Assembly: GCA_958295815.1 (NCBI GenBank)
Contig: OY282374.1
Location: 702,856-766,855 of the forward strand
DNA length: 64,000 nucleotides
Origin: Candidatus Poribacteria bacterium
GTDB lineage: Bacteria > Poribacteria > WGA-4E > WGA-3G
Direction of reading: 5' to 3'
Shown: positions 51,001 to 59,189 of the stretch, in pieces
Numbering within the stretch: position 1 is the stretch's first letter
Layout of the letters: every line of letters begins with the position of its first letter
Program-made: the position numbers and the translations under genes
The notes under the pieces: model-generated
The model's database searches: none
Told to the model about the DNA's origin: nothing
The model's input: the letters and a program-made list of their open reading frames with translations, nothing else

Positions 51001-53768
51001 TTGATGACCTCAAGATTGTGCTCTACGACGACGACGGTATTACCATCGTCTACCAGTCGATGAAGAATCGTCAACAGTTTATTTACATCGTCGAAATGTA
51101 AACCCGTTGTCGGTTCATCAAGAATATAGAGCGTTTTACCAGTCCCCCGTTTAGAAAGTTCCTTTGAGAGTTTAATCCGTTGTGCCTCACCACCGGAGAG
51201 CGTCGGTGCAGGTTGACCAAGTTTGATGTAATCCAGACCGACATCATGAAGTAGTTGTAATCCCCGTGCGACCCTCGGAATATCGGCGAAATGTGCAAGG
51301 GCTGTATCAATATCCATTTCGAGGACTTCGGCAATGTTTTTCCCTTTATATTTAATGGCGAGGGTCTCGCTATTGAAACGTTTTCCTTCGCACATCTCAC
51401 ACTCGACCCAGACATCAGAGAGGAGTCCCATATCGACTTTTTTCGCGCCGTTACCGTTGCATGCCTCACATCTGCCGCCACTGACGTTGAAGCTGAACCT
51501 TCCGGGTTTATAGCCCCGCAGTTTCGCATCAGGCAGACCAGCGTAGAGCGCACGAATAGCATCAAAAACCTTTGTATAAGTAGCGGCGTTGGAACGCGGT
51601 GTTCGTCCGATGGGTGCCATGTTAATGTTAATAATTTTGTCGATAACGTTGGGGACTGGCACGTTTTCCTCTTTGATGACCCCTTGGATTTTATCATACT
51701 GCCCCGGTACAGTTTTTGCCTTCATGAGATCCCGAGCGAGTGCATTGTAGAGAATATCGTGAATTAAGGAACTCTTGCCCGAACCGCTTACACCGGTCAC
51801 ACAGCAGAGGGTACCAAGTGGTATTTTTGGGTTAATCCCTTTGAGATTATTTTGCCGTGCGTTGCAGATTTGCACCCACCGACCGTCTGTGGTGCGGCGT
51901 GATTCTGGTTGGACGATTACCTTGTCGCCTCGGAGGTATTGGGCAGTGAGTGTATCGCTCTCTTTCATGAATTGCGCCGGTGTTCCCATACCGGTCACTT
52001 TTCCACCCTTAATGCCTGCTCCAGGTCCGAAATCGATGATCCAGTCAGCTACAAGCATAGTCGCCTCATCGTGTTCAACGACGATGACGGTGTTGCCCTG
52101 ATTCCGTAAATTTAAAAGGGTCGTGAGGAGTCCAGCGTGGTCGCGTGGATGTAAACCGATGCTCGGTTCATCGAGAACATAAGTAACATCGCGTAGACCT
52201 GCGCCTACCTGACTGGCGAGACGAATCCGCTGCGCTTCACCACCAGAGAGCGTCGGGGCAGGACGTGCAAGCGTCAAATACCCCAATCCAACGTCCATGA
52301 GGAATCCGAGCCGTCCCCTGATTTCCTTTAAGAGTTCCTGCGCGATAAATGCCTCGCGTTCTGGGAGTTGCAATTCGCTGAAAAATTCGGTCACATCCTG
52401 AATGGACATTTCAAGGATATCGGTTATAGGCGTCCCACTTATCGTTACGGCTTTTACCCACGAGTTAAGTCGCGTTCCCTCACACGTTCTGCAAGGCATC
52501 TTTACAAAGTAATCTGGAAGATCATCTTCATCGGTTTCCTCGTCGTCTTCAAAGTAATGCTTCTGTTCTTCAGCAGGGATAATACCGTGAAAGCGAGCAC
52601 GATACCGCCGTCGTTGTTTCCCTCTCTTGGATGTACCAGTCCTTGGCGTTATAATTGTAAGAACGTCGTCACCGGTGCCGTAGAGAATAGCGTGCTGTTG
52701 TTCTGGTGTAAGCTCTTTCCAAGGCGTTGTGATGTCAAATTCGAGGTGTTTTGCAACGGCTTCGACTATGGACTTTTCTCTGGTCCGTTTTGATTTGTTG
52801 AGAGGTCCCCATAGGCTGATGGCACCTTCCATGATGGAGAGCGTATCATCAAGGATAATCAACTGGGGTGAAATTCCCATCTGCGATCCTAAGCCTCTGC
52901 AGTCTTCACACATGCCATCAGGGTTGTTGAAAGAGAAATGGCGCGGCTCAGGTTTCACGAAACTAATCCGGCAGTGCGAACAGGTATAGTCTTCGCTAAA
53001 AAGCAAATCATCTTCTTCTGACATGAATGGCGAGTCCTCGCCTTCAATCGGGACGATTTGCACAAGCATGTTCCCATCTCCACGAGCGAGTGCCGAAGTG
53101 ACGGCTTCGGTGAGGCGTGGTTCAATGCCGTCTTTGATGATAATCCGATCAATGACAAGGTCGATATCGTGGCGTTGATTCCGGTTGAGGGCAAATCCCG
53201 GACGGAGTTCATATATTTCGCCATCGACTCGCAACCGAGCAAATCCTGCACTCCGTAGGTCCTCTATTTCTTTTTCATGCGCACCACGCGAACCTCTGGC
53301 GATCGGTGCTAAAATGATGAGTCTCGTGCGTTGGGGATAGTCGAGCAGGGAATTGATAATATCTGAGGCGGTTTGAGAACCGACTTCACGTCCACATTCG
53401 GGGCAATGGAATAGTCCTACGCGAGCATAAAGCACACGCAAGTAGTCGTAGATTTCGGTTACGGTGGCGACTGTAGAGCGAGGGTTATGTCCTGTTGAAC
53501 CTTGGCTGATAGCAATAGACGGGGATAATCCAACGATCTCATCAACATCCGGCTTTCCAAGTTGCCCCAGAAATTGCCGGGCATACGCCGATAGTGATTC
53601 GATGTATCGACGCTGTCCTTCGGCATAGACGGTATCAATCGCTAATGAGGATTTGCCAGAACCGCTGACACCCGTAAAGACAATGAGTTTGTCTTTTGGT
53701 AGTTGGATATCAATATTTCTTAAATTATGTTCTCGCGCACCTTGAACATGAATTGACTCTTCGATCAT
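48015..53768 (-). CDS. uvrA: Double-length UvrA: two complete UvrA units fused in one polypeptide
   Basis: 1917 aa against about 940-980 for ordinary UvrA. Unit 1 (about residues 1-975) and unit 2 (about 995-1917) each have two ABC ATPase halves and zinc modules. Walker A motifs are GVSGSGKSS (about 33), GVSGSGKSS (about 656), GVSGSGKTS (about 1022) and GVSGCGKSS (about 1594). Signatures are LSGGEAQRIRL, LSGGEAQRIKL, LSGGEMRRIQL and LSGGEAQRVKL. CxxC pairs typical of UvrA are present in both units. The joint (MEPELAYALGQRQETRTAIAVQGA) is continuous, with no stop or frameshift. UvrA normally works as a dimer in nucleotide excision repair, so the fusion would be a covalent dimer; Chlamydiae have a comparable fused UvrA (recalled). 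Unit 2 is the more divergent. CAGGAAA precedes the ATG. It lies 58 nt downstream of era. Confidence 0.95.
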   Translation of the reverse strand: MIEESIHVQGAREHNLRNIDIQLPKDKLIVFTGVSGSGKSSLAIDTVYAEGQRRYIESLSAYARQFLGQLGKPDVDEIVGLSPSIAISQGSTGHNPRSTVATVTEIYDYLRVLYARVGLFHCPECGREVGSQTASDIINSLLDYPQRTRLIILAPIARGSRGAHEKEIEDLRSAGFARLRVDGEIYELRPGFALNRNQRHDIDLVIDRIIIKDGIEPRLTEAVTSALARGDGNMLVQIVPIEGEDSPFMSEEDDLLFSEDYTCSHCRISFVKPEPRHFSFNNPDGMCEDCRGLGSQMGISPQLIILDDTLSIMEGAISLWGPLNKSKRTREKSIVEAVAKHLEFDITTPWKELTPEQQHAILYGTGDDVLTIITPRTGTSKRGKQRRRYRARFHGIIPAEEQKHYFEDDEETDEDDLPDYFVKMPCRTCEGTRLNSWVKAVTISGTPITDILEMSIQDVTEFFSELQLPEREAFIAQELLKEIRGRLGFLMDVGLGYLTLARPAPTLSGGEAQRIRLASQVGAGLRDVTYVLDEPSIGLHPRDHAGLLTTLLNLRNQGNTVIVVEHDEATMLVADWIIDFGPGAGIKGGKVTGMGTPAQFMKESDTLTAQYLRGDKVIVQPESRRTTDGRWVQICNARQNNLKGINPKIPLGTLCCVTGVSGSGKSSLIHDILYNALARDLMKAKTVPGQYDKIQGVIKEENVPVPNVIDKIININMAPIGRTPRSNAATYTKVFDAIRALYAGLPDAKLRGYKPGRFSFNVSGGRCEACNGNGAKKVDMGLLSDVWVECEMCEGKRFNSETLAIKYKGKNIAEVLEMDIDTALAHFADIPRVARGLQLLHDVGLDYIKLGQPAPTLSGGEAQRIKLSKELSKRGTGKTLYILDEPTTGLHFDDVNKLLTILHRLVDDGNTVVVVEHNLEVINSADYIIDLGPEGGVGGGTIVAEGTPEQLVEIPESYTGQALRGDFDIWREAKQRLMEPELAYALGQRQETRTAIAVQGATENNLKNVDIDIPHRKMTALTGVSGSGKTSLALDTIYAEGQRRYIETLSTYARQFIGQMEKPKVSKIEGLSPAIAISHASAGQNPRSTVATITEIHDGLRTLYARWGVPHCPDCHQEVQSQTAEQITDHAFALAPERRVDVLAPLTNFLLIPASETGTSRGKVIDINASESAYGLKPHEEYSDVFRRLQRAGFVRVQVDGEIHRLDEVPRLSKGIQHEIFIVIDRVELVDEEKSRFTEAVELALLQSGGFVLIEERERDKTIERHFLSEHAMCPSCGSNFGQLTPRHFSFNNRVGACDYCDGRGRNIHPPYDACNQCYGTRLKPFPSYVRFEETTIADLMEMSITEIIEFFNARLKQIEVQIAADDVEASRSDLLVATGVSTSRATHPSLHVHTSPEFEAEVLGQIQTRLQFLEDIGLGYLALARGAPTLSGGEMRRIQLASQLGSGLTGVTYILDEPSIGLHPRDQERLISALKELRDIGNSVLVVEHDRDTILASDHVIDFGPQAGKGGGEIIAVGTPDTFTNGSTPIQETDKTGSIKSLTQAYLSNEVEIPVPETRRKGINKRLTISGVKTNNLKDIDIKIPLGTLTCVTGVSGCGKSSLVEGTLKPALESRSSIKTSDPKDRRYTHYISDGHREPIYNDYGLPEYETIRGVSHIKRLINVDQKAIGETPRSNPATYTDLFTKIRELFAEQHDAKMRGYTMGTFSFNLASGQCHICEGHRFNRVEMHFLPDVWMPCEACNSTGYNQDTLEIRYNGKNVAEVLNMTVDEALTFFSESSRICRTLQVLTDVGLGYIQLGQSATTLSGGEAQRVKLAKELARRQTGSTLYIMDEPTTGLHFDDIQKLLKVLNRLVDAGNTIIAVEHNIDVIKSADWIIDLGPEGSKGGGEVVAMGTPEQVAKAQRSHTARFLREVL

Positions 53769-53826
53769 TGACTGATTTCCTGTGTTTAAGTCACTGCCTG
53801 CAGCTTTGTCTTTTCGACAAGTGCGA

Positions 53827-54744
53827 TTACATATCCATAAAACCGCCTAACTCTCTGAGTTTACGCACATCTTTGCGCCAGTCGGTTTTGACGGTTACGT
53901 AAAGTTCTAAGTAGACGCGGGCATCCAAAAATTTTTCAATATCGGCTCGTGCGAGTTCGCCAACGCGTTTGATTAACTTGCCACCTTTACCAATAATAAT
54001 CTGCTTTTGCGTCTGCCGTTCAGCGTAGACGATGGCACGGATATAGGTAATTTCGCCTGATTTGTTCGTCTGACGTTTTTCAAACTCTTCAATAATGACA
54101 GCGGACGAGTATGGGATTTCACGTTGCGTCATGAGCATGATCTTCTCACGAACAGTTTCAGAGATGAAAAAGCGTTCGGGAAGATCACTGAGTTGATCCT
54201 CTGGAAAATAAAGCGGTCCCAGCGGTAGATAGCCTTCAATCTGCTCAAGGAGAACTGGAACGCCATCGGCAGTTAATGCAGAGATCGGTATCATTTGCGC
54301 AAATTCAAACTTTTCGTTGTATTCTTCAAAAATAGGGAGTAGATTCGGTTTTGCGATGAGATCTACCTTATTAAGAACAAGAATAGTCGTCGATTGACTG
54401 CGGCGAAGGCGTTTTAAAATTTGGTCTTCAATCTCCGAATGCGGACGTTTGGCATCAACGACAAAAAGAACGACATCTCCGTCTCCCAAAGCCCCATACG
54501 CCGTCTTGACCATTTCGCTCTGTAAACGGTATTTAGGATTCATCAGTCCGGGTGTATCGACAAAAATAATTTGATGGTTGTCAGTGGTAAGAATCCCACG
54601 AATCTGGTTGCGGGTTGTCTGTGGTTTTGGGGTAACAATGGCGAGTTTCTGTCCCAAGAAGGTATTGAGCAGAGTGGATTTACCGACGTTAGGTGCGCCG
54701 ATGATACTAACGTAACCGGATTTGAAGTTTTGATTTTCGTCCAT
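53827..54744 (-). CDS. era: GTPase Era
   Basis: 305 aa from the ATG at 54744 (MDENQNFKSGYV), preceded by AAGGAT. The frame stays open 44 codons upstream only because a REP-1 array with 36-bp period is translated as VCLLLLAVTAHR-type repeats. The G motifs are G1 GAPNVGKST (about residues 15-23), G2 with TTRNQIRGI, G3 DTPG, G4 NKVD and G5 SALTADG. A C-terminal KH domain (KQIIIGKGGKLIKRVGELARADIE) completes Era. It binds 16S rRNA and assists 30S maturation at the membrane. uvrA follows 58 nt downstream on the same strand. Confidence 0.96.
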   Translation of the reverse strand: MDENQNFKSGYVSIIGAPNVGKSTLLNTFLGQKLAIVTPKPQTTRNQIRGILTTDNHQIIFVDTPGLMNPKYRLQSEMVKTAYGALGDGDVVLFVVDAKRPHSEIEDQILKRLRRSQSTTILVLNKVDLIAKPNLLPIFEEYNEKFEFAQMIPISALTADGVPVLLEQIEGYLPLGPLYFPEDQLSDLPERFFISETVREKIMLMTQREIPYSSAVIIEEFEKRQTNKSGEITYIRAIVYAERQTQKQIIIGKGGKLIKRVGELARADIEKFLDARVYLELYVTVKTDWRKDVRKLRELGGFMDM

Positions 54745-54751
54745 AATCCTT

Positions 54752-54893
54752 AAAAGTAGTAGGCACACTCCGTGTGCCGTAACAGCTAAAAGTAGTAGAC
54801 ACACTCTGTGTGCCGTAACAGCTAAAAGTAGTAGACACACTCTGTGTGCCGTAACAGCTAAAAGTAGTAGACACACTCTGTGTGCCGTAACAG
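54752..54893. repeat. REP-1 palindrome cluster J (4 copies, 36-bp period)
   Basis: The first copy is GGCACACTCCGTGTGCC; the next three are GACACACTCTGTGTGCC, all followed by GTAACAGCTAAAAGTAGTAG. The exact 36-bp period, a multiple of three, keeps the era frame open upstream. The identical substitutions in three neighbouring copies show local tandem amplification. Confidence 0.92.
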
Positions 54894-54944
54894 CCGCGTT
54901 TCCTGTAGCGTAAACTCTGGGTTTTCAGGCACTTTCCTCACGCC

Positions 54945-55060
54945 AGCGGCGTGATATTGCTTCGCAGTGAGAATAGAAAATCGTTGTTTCAAGGCACCGC
55001 ACTCCAGCGGAGTGCTATGTCTATAAAAGGGTGGCAACTTGCGTTAATATATATTATATC
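54945..55060. repeat. REP-3 hairpins (2 copies) and a GGCAACTTGCG motif
   Basis: CACGCCAGCGGCGTGATAT and CACTCCAGCGGAGTGCTATG are 6-bp stems with an AGC loop, covariant with each other and with the CCCC-AGC-GGGG copies at 60.9-61.1 kb; the second keeps the ATGTCTATA tail. GGTGGCAACTTGCGTTAATA follows at 55032-55054, matching the right end of the MITE-like element at 16.4 kb. The rest of 54894-55144 shows no gene. Confidence 0.65.
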
Positions 55061-55144
55061 AAATTTACTTGTGAAATGCAAAGCAATCCTCTTAAAAATT
55101 CGGAACGTTTAGTCTTCTATTTCTTACTGTAATCTCTCCGGATT

Positions 55145-55426
55145 CTATTTGGTTTTGGTGATTTCTTTTGATGTTGTTAAAGATACAGCTGCAATAGATT
55201 CAGCAACCCATTCCTGAATGATCACATGGGGCGACACGCCGCGTGACTTAGCGAGGATATTGACAATTGCAGCATCTTCAGAGGTCAAGGGAATAGTAAC
55301 TGCGTGTTGAAATACCGATTCATGCACCTCTTCAAGTTCATCCTCGAAATCGGTTAAGTCGTGTAGATCCCAGAACTGCGCGAGTTCTTCAACTGAATCC
55401 GTTTGTGGGATTTTTTTGTCTTTCAT
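55145..55426 (-). CDS. CopG-type antitoxin of a BrnT-like toxin-antitoxin pair
   Basis: 93 aa. The N-terminal half SVEELAQFWDLHDLTDFEDELEEV is the signature of CopG-type antitoxins. The C-terminal half (VTIPLTSEDAAIVNILAKSRGVSPHVIIQEWV) looks like a ribbon-helix-helix domain that would bind the operator and repress the operon. It overlaps the end of the toxin gene by 4 nt (ATGA), with toxin first as in brnTA operons. It is the probable neutraliser of the upstream-encoded toxin. Confidence 0.8.
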   Translation of the reverse strand: MKDKKIPQTDSVEELAQFWDLHDLTDFEDELEEVHESVFQHAVTIPLTSEDAAIVNILAKSRGVSPHVIIQEWVAESIAAVSLTTSKEITKTK

Positions 55427-55707
55427 CGGTTTATCCAGTGTCTATACCGGCGTTTTTCCTTATCAGTCATAGGTCTCGCAGTGACTGGATAGCCTCTGCC
55501 TTCAGGAAATTGAATGATGAGACAGAACAGATACCGTCCGGCATCTGTTTGTCCTAAAATATAGTAAACAGGGTTTTCGCCGTGAGATTTTGCCCGTTGA
55601 ATAAATGGTGTACTGAAGCAAACTTCTTCGACTTCGTATGGATAGACGTTATGCCGGGCAATATGTTCAATTCTATCTTGTGGCCAGAGTAATTCATGGA
55701 TCCTCAT
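55423..55707 (-). CDS. BrnT-like ribonuclease toxin
   Basis: 94 aa from the ATG at 55707 (MRIHELLWPQD). An upstream ATG at 55740 has CAGGA touching it and is also possible. Text such as DRIEHIARHNVYPYEVEEVC (about residues 11-30), VYYILGQTDAGRYLFCLIIQF and GYPVTARPMTDKEKRRYR matches the BrnT toxin fold, a small RelE-like RNase. It is the first gene of a two-gene operon with the CopG-type antitoxin. It would inhibit translation when the antitoxin is lost; activity is inferred from family. Confidence 0.78.
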   Translation of the reverse strand: MRIHELLWPQDRIEHIARHNVYPYEVEEVCFSTPFIQRAKSHGENPVYYILGQTDAGRYLFCLIIQFPEGRGYPVTARPMTDKEKRRYRHWINR

Positions 55708-55818
55708 ACGTAAGCCAATTTTCGTTCGGCATTCCTGCAAGTTCGTCTACGATTTTGGATTATTATAACACATTGTGGGCGATTTACCAAGTTGAGATTT
55801 ATAGTGTGTTTTATAGGG

Positions 55819-56433
55819 TTACGCATTCTGCTCCTCAATTTGATGCAATGCCTCACTGATATAGCGGCGGACCCATTCGCTGTCGGTGGCTTCTGCCAAC
55901 GCGTTGAGTGCCGAGACAGCTTGTGTATTCCCAATTCTGCCTAAAGCAACAATCGCAGCAGAACAGACGCCTCTATCGCTATCTGTTATGCTGTTTATGA
56001 GTGCCTCTATTATCTCTACAGGTGGCGTTGAGAACCTATCTTCACTGAGTCCTAATTCGCCAAGGGCAGCCACAGCAGCGCAACGCATGTCGGCTTCGTC
56101 ATCTTGTAGAAAAGGAATAAGAACATCAATAGCGCGGACATCTCGGATTCGTCCAAGGGAGGAGATAGCGAAGCGGCGAACGGTCGAGTTGTTATCGTTT
56201 AAGGCATTGATGAGTGGAGGGACAGCATTGACACCGCCAACACCACCTAACCCTTCGGCGGCATAGGCACGCATTTCGGCAGATTCTGATCGCAGTTTTC
56301 GCAGCAACAGGTGCGTCGGGATATACCGCCAATTCCGAACCGGACCGTCTCGATGTGAAAGCAACTTGATGAATTTGCGAGCTTTTTGCTGTAAGGACAA
56401 GTTTGAAGAAGAGTCTAAGGTTTCGCGCCGCAT
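55819..56433 (-). CDS. HEAT-repeat (PBS-lyase-like) protein
   Basis: 204 aa with about five HEAT-like helical repeats: RAYAAEGLGGVGGVNAVPPL, VRRFAISSLGRIRDVRAIDV, MRCAAVAALGELG and VCSAAIVALGRIGNTQAVSA. It has no signal peptide or enzyme motif, so it is likely a cytoplasmic scaffold. Start: GAGGTGG 5 nt before the ATG. It lies just upstream of the toxin-antitoxin operon on the same strand (about 80 nt), with no evident functional link. Confidence 0.85.
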   Translation of the reverse strand: MRRETLDSSSNLSLQQKARKFIKLLSHRDGPVRNWRYIPTHLLLRKLRSESAEMRAYAAEGLGGVGGVNAVPPLINALNDNNSTVRRFAISSLGRIRDVRAIDVLIPFLQDDEADMRCAAVAALGELGLSEDRFSTPPVEIIEALINSITDSDRGVCSAAIVALGRIGNTQAVSALNALAEATDSEWVRRYISEALHQIEEQNA

Positions 56434-56553
56434 AGTGCCACCTCGCTATTTCTTTTCAAGCCTAAGCAACAAGTATTATACCATGTGTCGGATTAATCAG
56501 CAAATTGTTTCTAACTCACTACTCATAACCCACAACTGACCGCCATTCCGCTA

Positions 56554-57747
56554 CTAAAGACTGATGCCTAATTCCTTTGCGATGGTGTACACATCTTTAT
56601 CGCCGCGACCTGAGAGACAGACTACGATAATTTTGTCTTTATCAAGTTTCGGCGCGAGTTCACGCAAATAAGCGATAGCGTGTGCGGACTCTAATGCCGG
56701 AATGATACCTTCTGTCTCCGATAGCAACTGGACCCCTTCTACGGCTTCTGTATCGGTGATCGGGACATATTCTGCTCTACCGGTTTCACGATAATAACTG
56801 TGTTCCGGTCCGACACCCGGATAGTCTAACCCCGCAGAAATCGAGTGTGCGGGCGTTATCTGACCGTCATCCTCTTGCAAGAGATAACACTTAGCACCGT
56901 GAAAAACGCCGACGCTGCCCGCAGTAAGCGGTGCTGCATGCCGTCCGCTGCGAATGCTCTCACCAGCGGCTTCTACGCCAATCATCCGAACGGATTCATC
57001 GGCATAGAACGGATAGAACATGCCGAGTGAATTGCTCCCACCGCCAACACAGGCGACAACACAATCCGGCAAGGTGCCTTCTTGCTCTAAGATTTGTGCT
57101 CTCGCTTCCTCACCGATAACGGCTTGGAAGTCTCGGACTATCATCGGATAAGGATGTGCACCAACAACCGAGCCAAGGAGCAGATAGGTCGTGCGGACGT
57201 TTGTTACCCAGTCGCGAAAACAGGCGTTGATTGCATCTTTTAAGGTGCGGGAACCGGAGTTGACAGGGACGACTTTTGTACCCATCAACTGCATACGGAA
57301 GACGTTGAGGGCTTGGCGTTCTATGTCTTCTTCACCCATGTAGACCTCACATTCCATATCAAACTTTGCGGCGACAGTAGCTGTTGCAACGCCGTGTTGT
57401 CCTGCACCCGTCTCAGCGATAATACGTTTTTTACCCATCCAGCGTGCAAGGAGGATTTGCCCGATTGCACTGTTGATTTTGTGAGCACCTGTATGGTTGA
57501 GGTCTTCCCGTTTGAGATATATTTTTGCCCCGCCGAGGGATTCCGTCAGACGTTCGGCATAGTAGAGCGGATTTGGTCTCCCGACATATTCGCGGAGATA
57601 GTACTGAAATTCTTGTTGGAAGTCAGAGTTATCTTTAAGTTCTATGTATGCTTCTTCGAGTTCTAAAAGGGCGGGCATCAGTGTTTCGGGGACGTATCTG
57701 CCTCCGAATTGACCAAAATGCCCTGTCGCGTCAGGGAGTTGTTGCAT
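56554..57747 (-). CDS. trpB: Tryptophan synthase beta chain
   Basis: 397 aa from the ATG at 57747 ([16 protein letters not shown]), with GGAG 7 nt upstream; the in-frame TTG at 57759 overlaps that site. The PLP-lysine motif [20 protein letters not shown] is at about residues 78-97, the phosphate-binding loop [14 protein letters not shown] is near 225-238, and the C-terminal [10 protein letters not shown] completes TrpB. It condenses indole with serine. No trpA or other trp genes are adjacent, so the pathway genes are dispersed or this copy works alone. Confidence 0.97.
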   Translation of the reverse strand: MQQLPDATGHFGQFGGRYVPETLMPALLELEEAYIELKDNSDFQQEFQYYLREYVGRPNPLYYAERLTESLGGAKIYLKREDLNHTGAHKINSAIGQILLARWMGKKRIIAETGAGQHGVATATVAAKFDMECEVYMGEEDIERQALNVFRMQLMGTKVVPVNSGSRTLKDAINACFRDWVTNVRTTYLLLGSVVGAHPYPMIVRDFQAVIGEEARAQILEQEGTLPDCVVACVGGGSNSLGMFYPFYADESVRMIGVEAAGESIRSGRHAAPLTAGSVGVFHGAKCYLLQEDDGQITPAHSISAGLDYPGVGPEHSYYRETGRAEYVPITDTEAVEGVQLLSETEGIIPALESAHAIAYLRELAPKLDKDKIIVVCLSGRGDKDVYTIAKELGISL

Positions 57748-57790
57748 GTGATTCTCCAAATATATATTTAACGTAAATTATACTTTAGCA

Positions 57791-58085
57791 CGTAGGTTGG
57801 GTTGAGTGGGCACAATGTCCAAATAATTCTAAAATCTACCATATATTAACATGAGTTAAAAGTAGTAGGCACACGCCGTGTGCCGTAACAGAAGTTTAAA
57901 AGTAGTAGGCACACGCCGTGTGCCGTAACAGAAGTTTAAAAGTAGTAGGCACACGCCGTGTGCCGTAACAGAACAGACTGTAGGTTGGGTTGAGCGGTGA
58001 ATGACCAAAACACCCAATTTACAGAGGGTATTTCCACCCTCAACGAATCATTCCTATAGATAGGTCCAGCGAAACCCAACAATCC
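57791..58085. repeat. GTAGGTTGGGTTGAG repeats and REP-1 cluster K (3 copies)
   Basis: GTAGGTTGGGTTGAG occurs at 57792 and 57971; the second has a facing arm GCGAAACCCAAC at about 58068. TAATTCTAAAATCTACCATA lies at 57824-57843. Three REP-1 copies with a GCC loop (GGCACACGCCGTGTGCC) follow at about 57868, 57911 and 57953, identical including the linker GTAACAGAAGTTTAAAAGTA. There is no gene between trpB and the dehydrogenase. Confidence 0.85.
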
Positions 58086-58138
58086 AGTTTTTTATCGAAC
58101 TCACGTATATCTTAAGTTTTTATTTTTATAAAGCATAT

Positions 58139-59155
58139 CTATAGTTTTTTCTTCATGAGCGATTTAGCTCTGAGATTTGATTGTTCCAAGACCTGTGGGT
58201 TAACAACGGATTCCGGTAGCTTTCCTGTTAGCACTTCCACGATACACGTGGCGGCAGCAACCTGAAGATCGAGAATTGATTCCTCTGAGATAAAAGCAGC
58301 GTGCGGTGTAACGACAGCGTTATCCAGCGTGAACAGTTCTTCGTTTTGTTCAGGCGGTTCTACTGCCAGAACATCCAACCCCGCACCAGCGATTTCAGCA
58401 TTGCGAAGTGCAGCAGTGAGTGCAGCAGTGTCTACGATACCCCCGCGCGCCGTATTAATCAGATAAGCTGTCGGTTTCATCGCCCGAAATTCGGCATCGC
58501 TAAACATACATTCTGTTTCTGGTGTGAACGGCGCATGAATCGTGATAAAGTCAGAGGTTTCAAGGAGTTCTGGAAATGAAACTTTTTGTGCACCGTGTTG
58601 CTGAATTAATTCGGGATCCGTACGTGGGGAAGCAACGTTGATTGTGAGACCGAATGCTTGCGCTTTTGGCACAATTGACCGCGCAATCCGTCCGAATCCA
58701 ACGACACCGAGCGTTTTGCCTCGGATTCTGCGCATTGTTGGTCCGATGTTCTGTTCCCATGTACCTGATTTAATTGCCTGATTGTAGCGTGGAATCTTTC
58801 TGGCACACGCCAACAGAAGCCCCATCGCATGATCAGAAACTTCATCGATACAGTAGGCAGGGACGTTGGTGACGACGATACCGCGTTCAGTAGCGGCTTC
58901 CACGTCGATATTGTCCAGTCCGATACCGCAACGTCCAATAATTTGGCATTTTTCAGCGGCGGCAATGACAGACTCGCGAACCTGTTTCCAGCAAGTAAGA
59001 ATGCCGTCCACCATCGGTGCGAAGGTTAAGAGTTCTGCCTCCTCACCAGTCTCGGCAGCGACAAGTTCCGCTCCAATTTCAGCGAGAACCTGTCGTTCAG
59101 GTTCTATGGAGGGCCATGCATAATCGGTTATGAGAATTTTCCAATCATTTTGCAT
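58139..59155 (-). CDS. D-isomer-specific 2-hydroxyacid dehydrogenase (C-terminal-binding-protein/SerA-like)
   Basis: 338 aa. The NAD motif LGVVGFGRIARSIV is at about residues 149-162. The catalytic triad is seen as Arg in INTARGGIVD (about 233-242), Glu in LAVEPPEQNEELF (about 263-275) and His in VTPHAAFIS (about 281-289). The N-terminal part GRCGIGLDNIDVEAATERGI is the usual substrate-domain signature. It lacks the ACT domain of long SerA. It reduces or oxidises a 2-keto/2-hydroxy acid; the substrate is unknown. An FAD-linked glycolate/lactate-type oxidase lies just upstream on the same strand (34 nt), suggesting a shared 2-hydroxyacid pathway. Confidence 0.9.
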   Translation of the reverse strand: MQNDWKILITDYAWPSIEPERQVLAEIGAELVAAETGEEAELLTFAPMVDGILTCWKQVRESVIAAAEKCQIIGRCGIGLDNIDVEAATERGIVVTNVPAYCIDEVSDHAMGLLLACARKIPRYNQAIKSGTWEQNIGPTMRRIRGKTLGVVGFGRIARSIVPKAQAFGLTINVASPRTDPELIQQHGAQKVSFPELLETSDFITIHAPFTPETECMFSDAEFRAMKPTAYLINTARGGIVDTAALTAALRNAEIAGAGLDVLAVEPPEQNEELFTLDNAVVTPHAAFISEESILDLQVAAATCIVEVLTGKLPESVVNPQVLEQSNLRAKSLMKKKL

Positions 59156-59189
59156 ATTCTTATCTACCGTGCGCCGTTGAAAAACGCCT

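Noticed and set aside
48015..53768. UvrA double length as a frameshift or missed-stop artefact
   Set aside because: The frame is continuous through the joint and both halves carry complete motif sets, so a true fusion is more likely.
54752..54893. CRISPR-like array with 36-bp period
   Set aside because: Units are contiguous identical palindromes with no unique spacers and no cas genes; it is a tandem REP-1 cluster.
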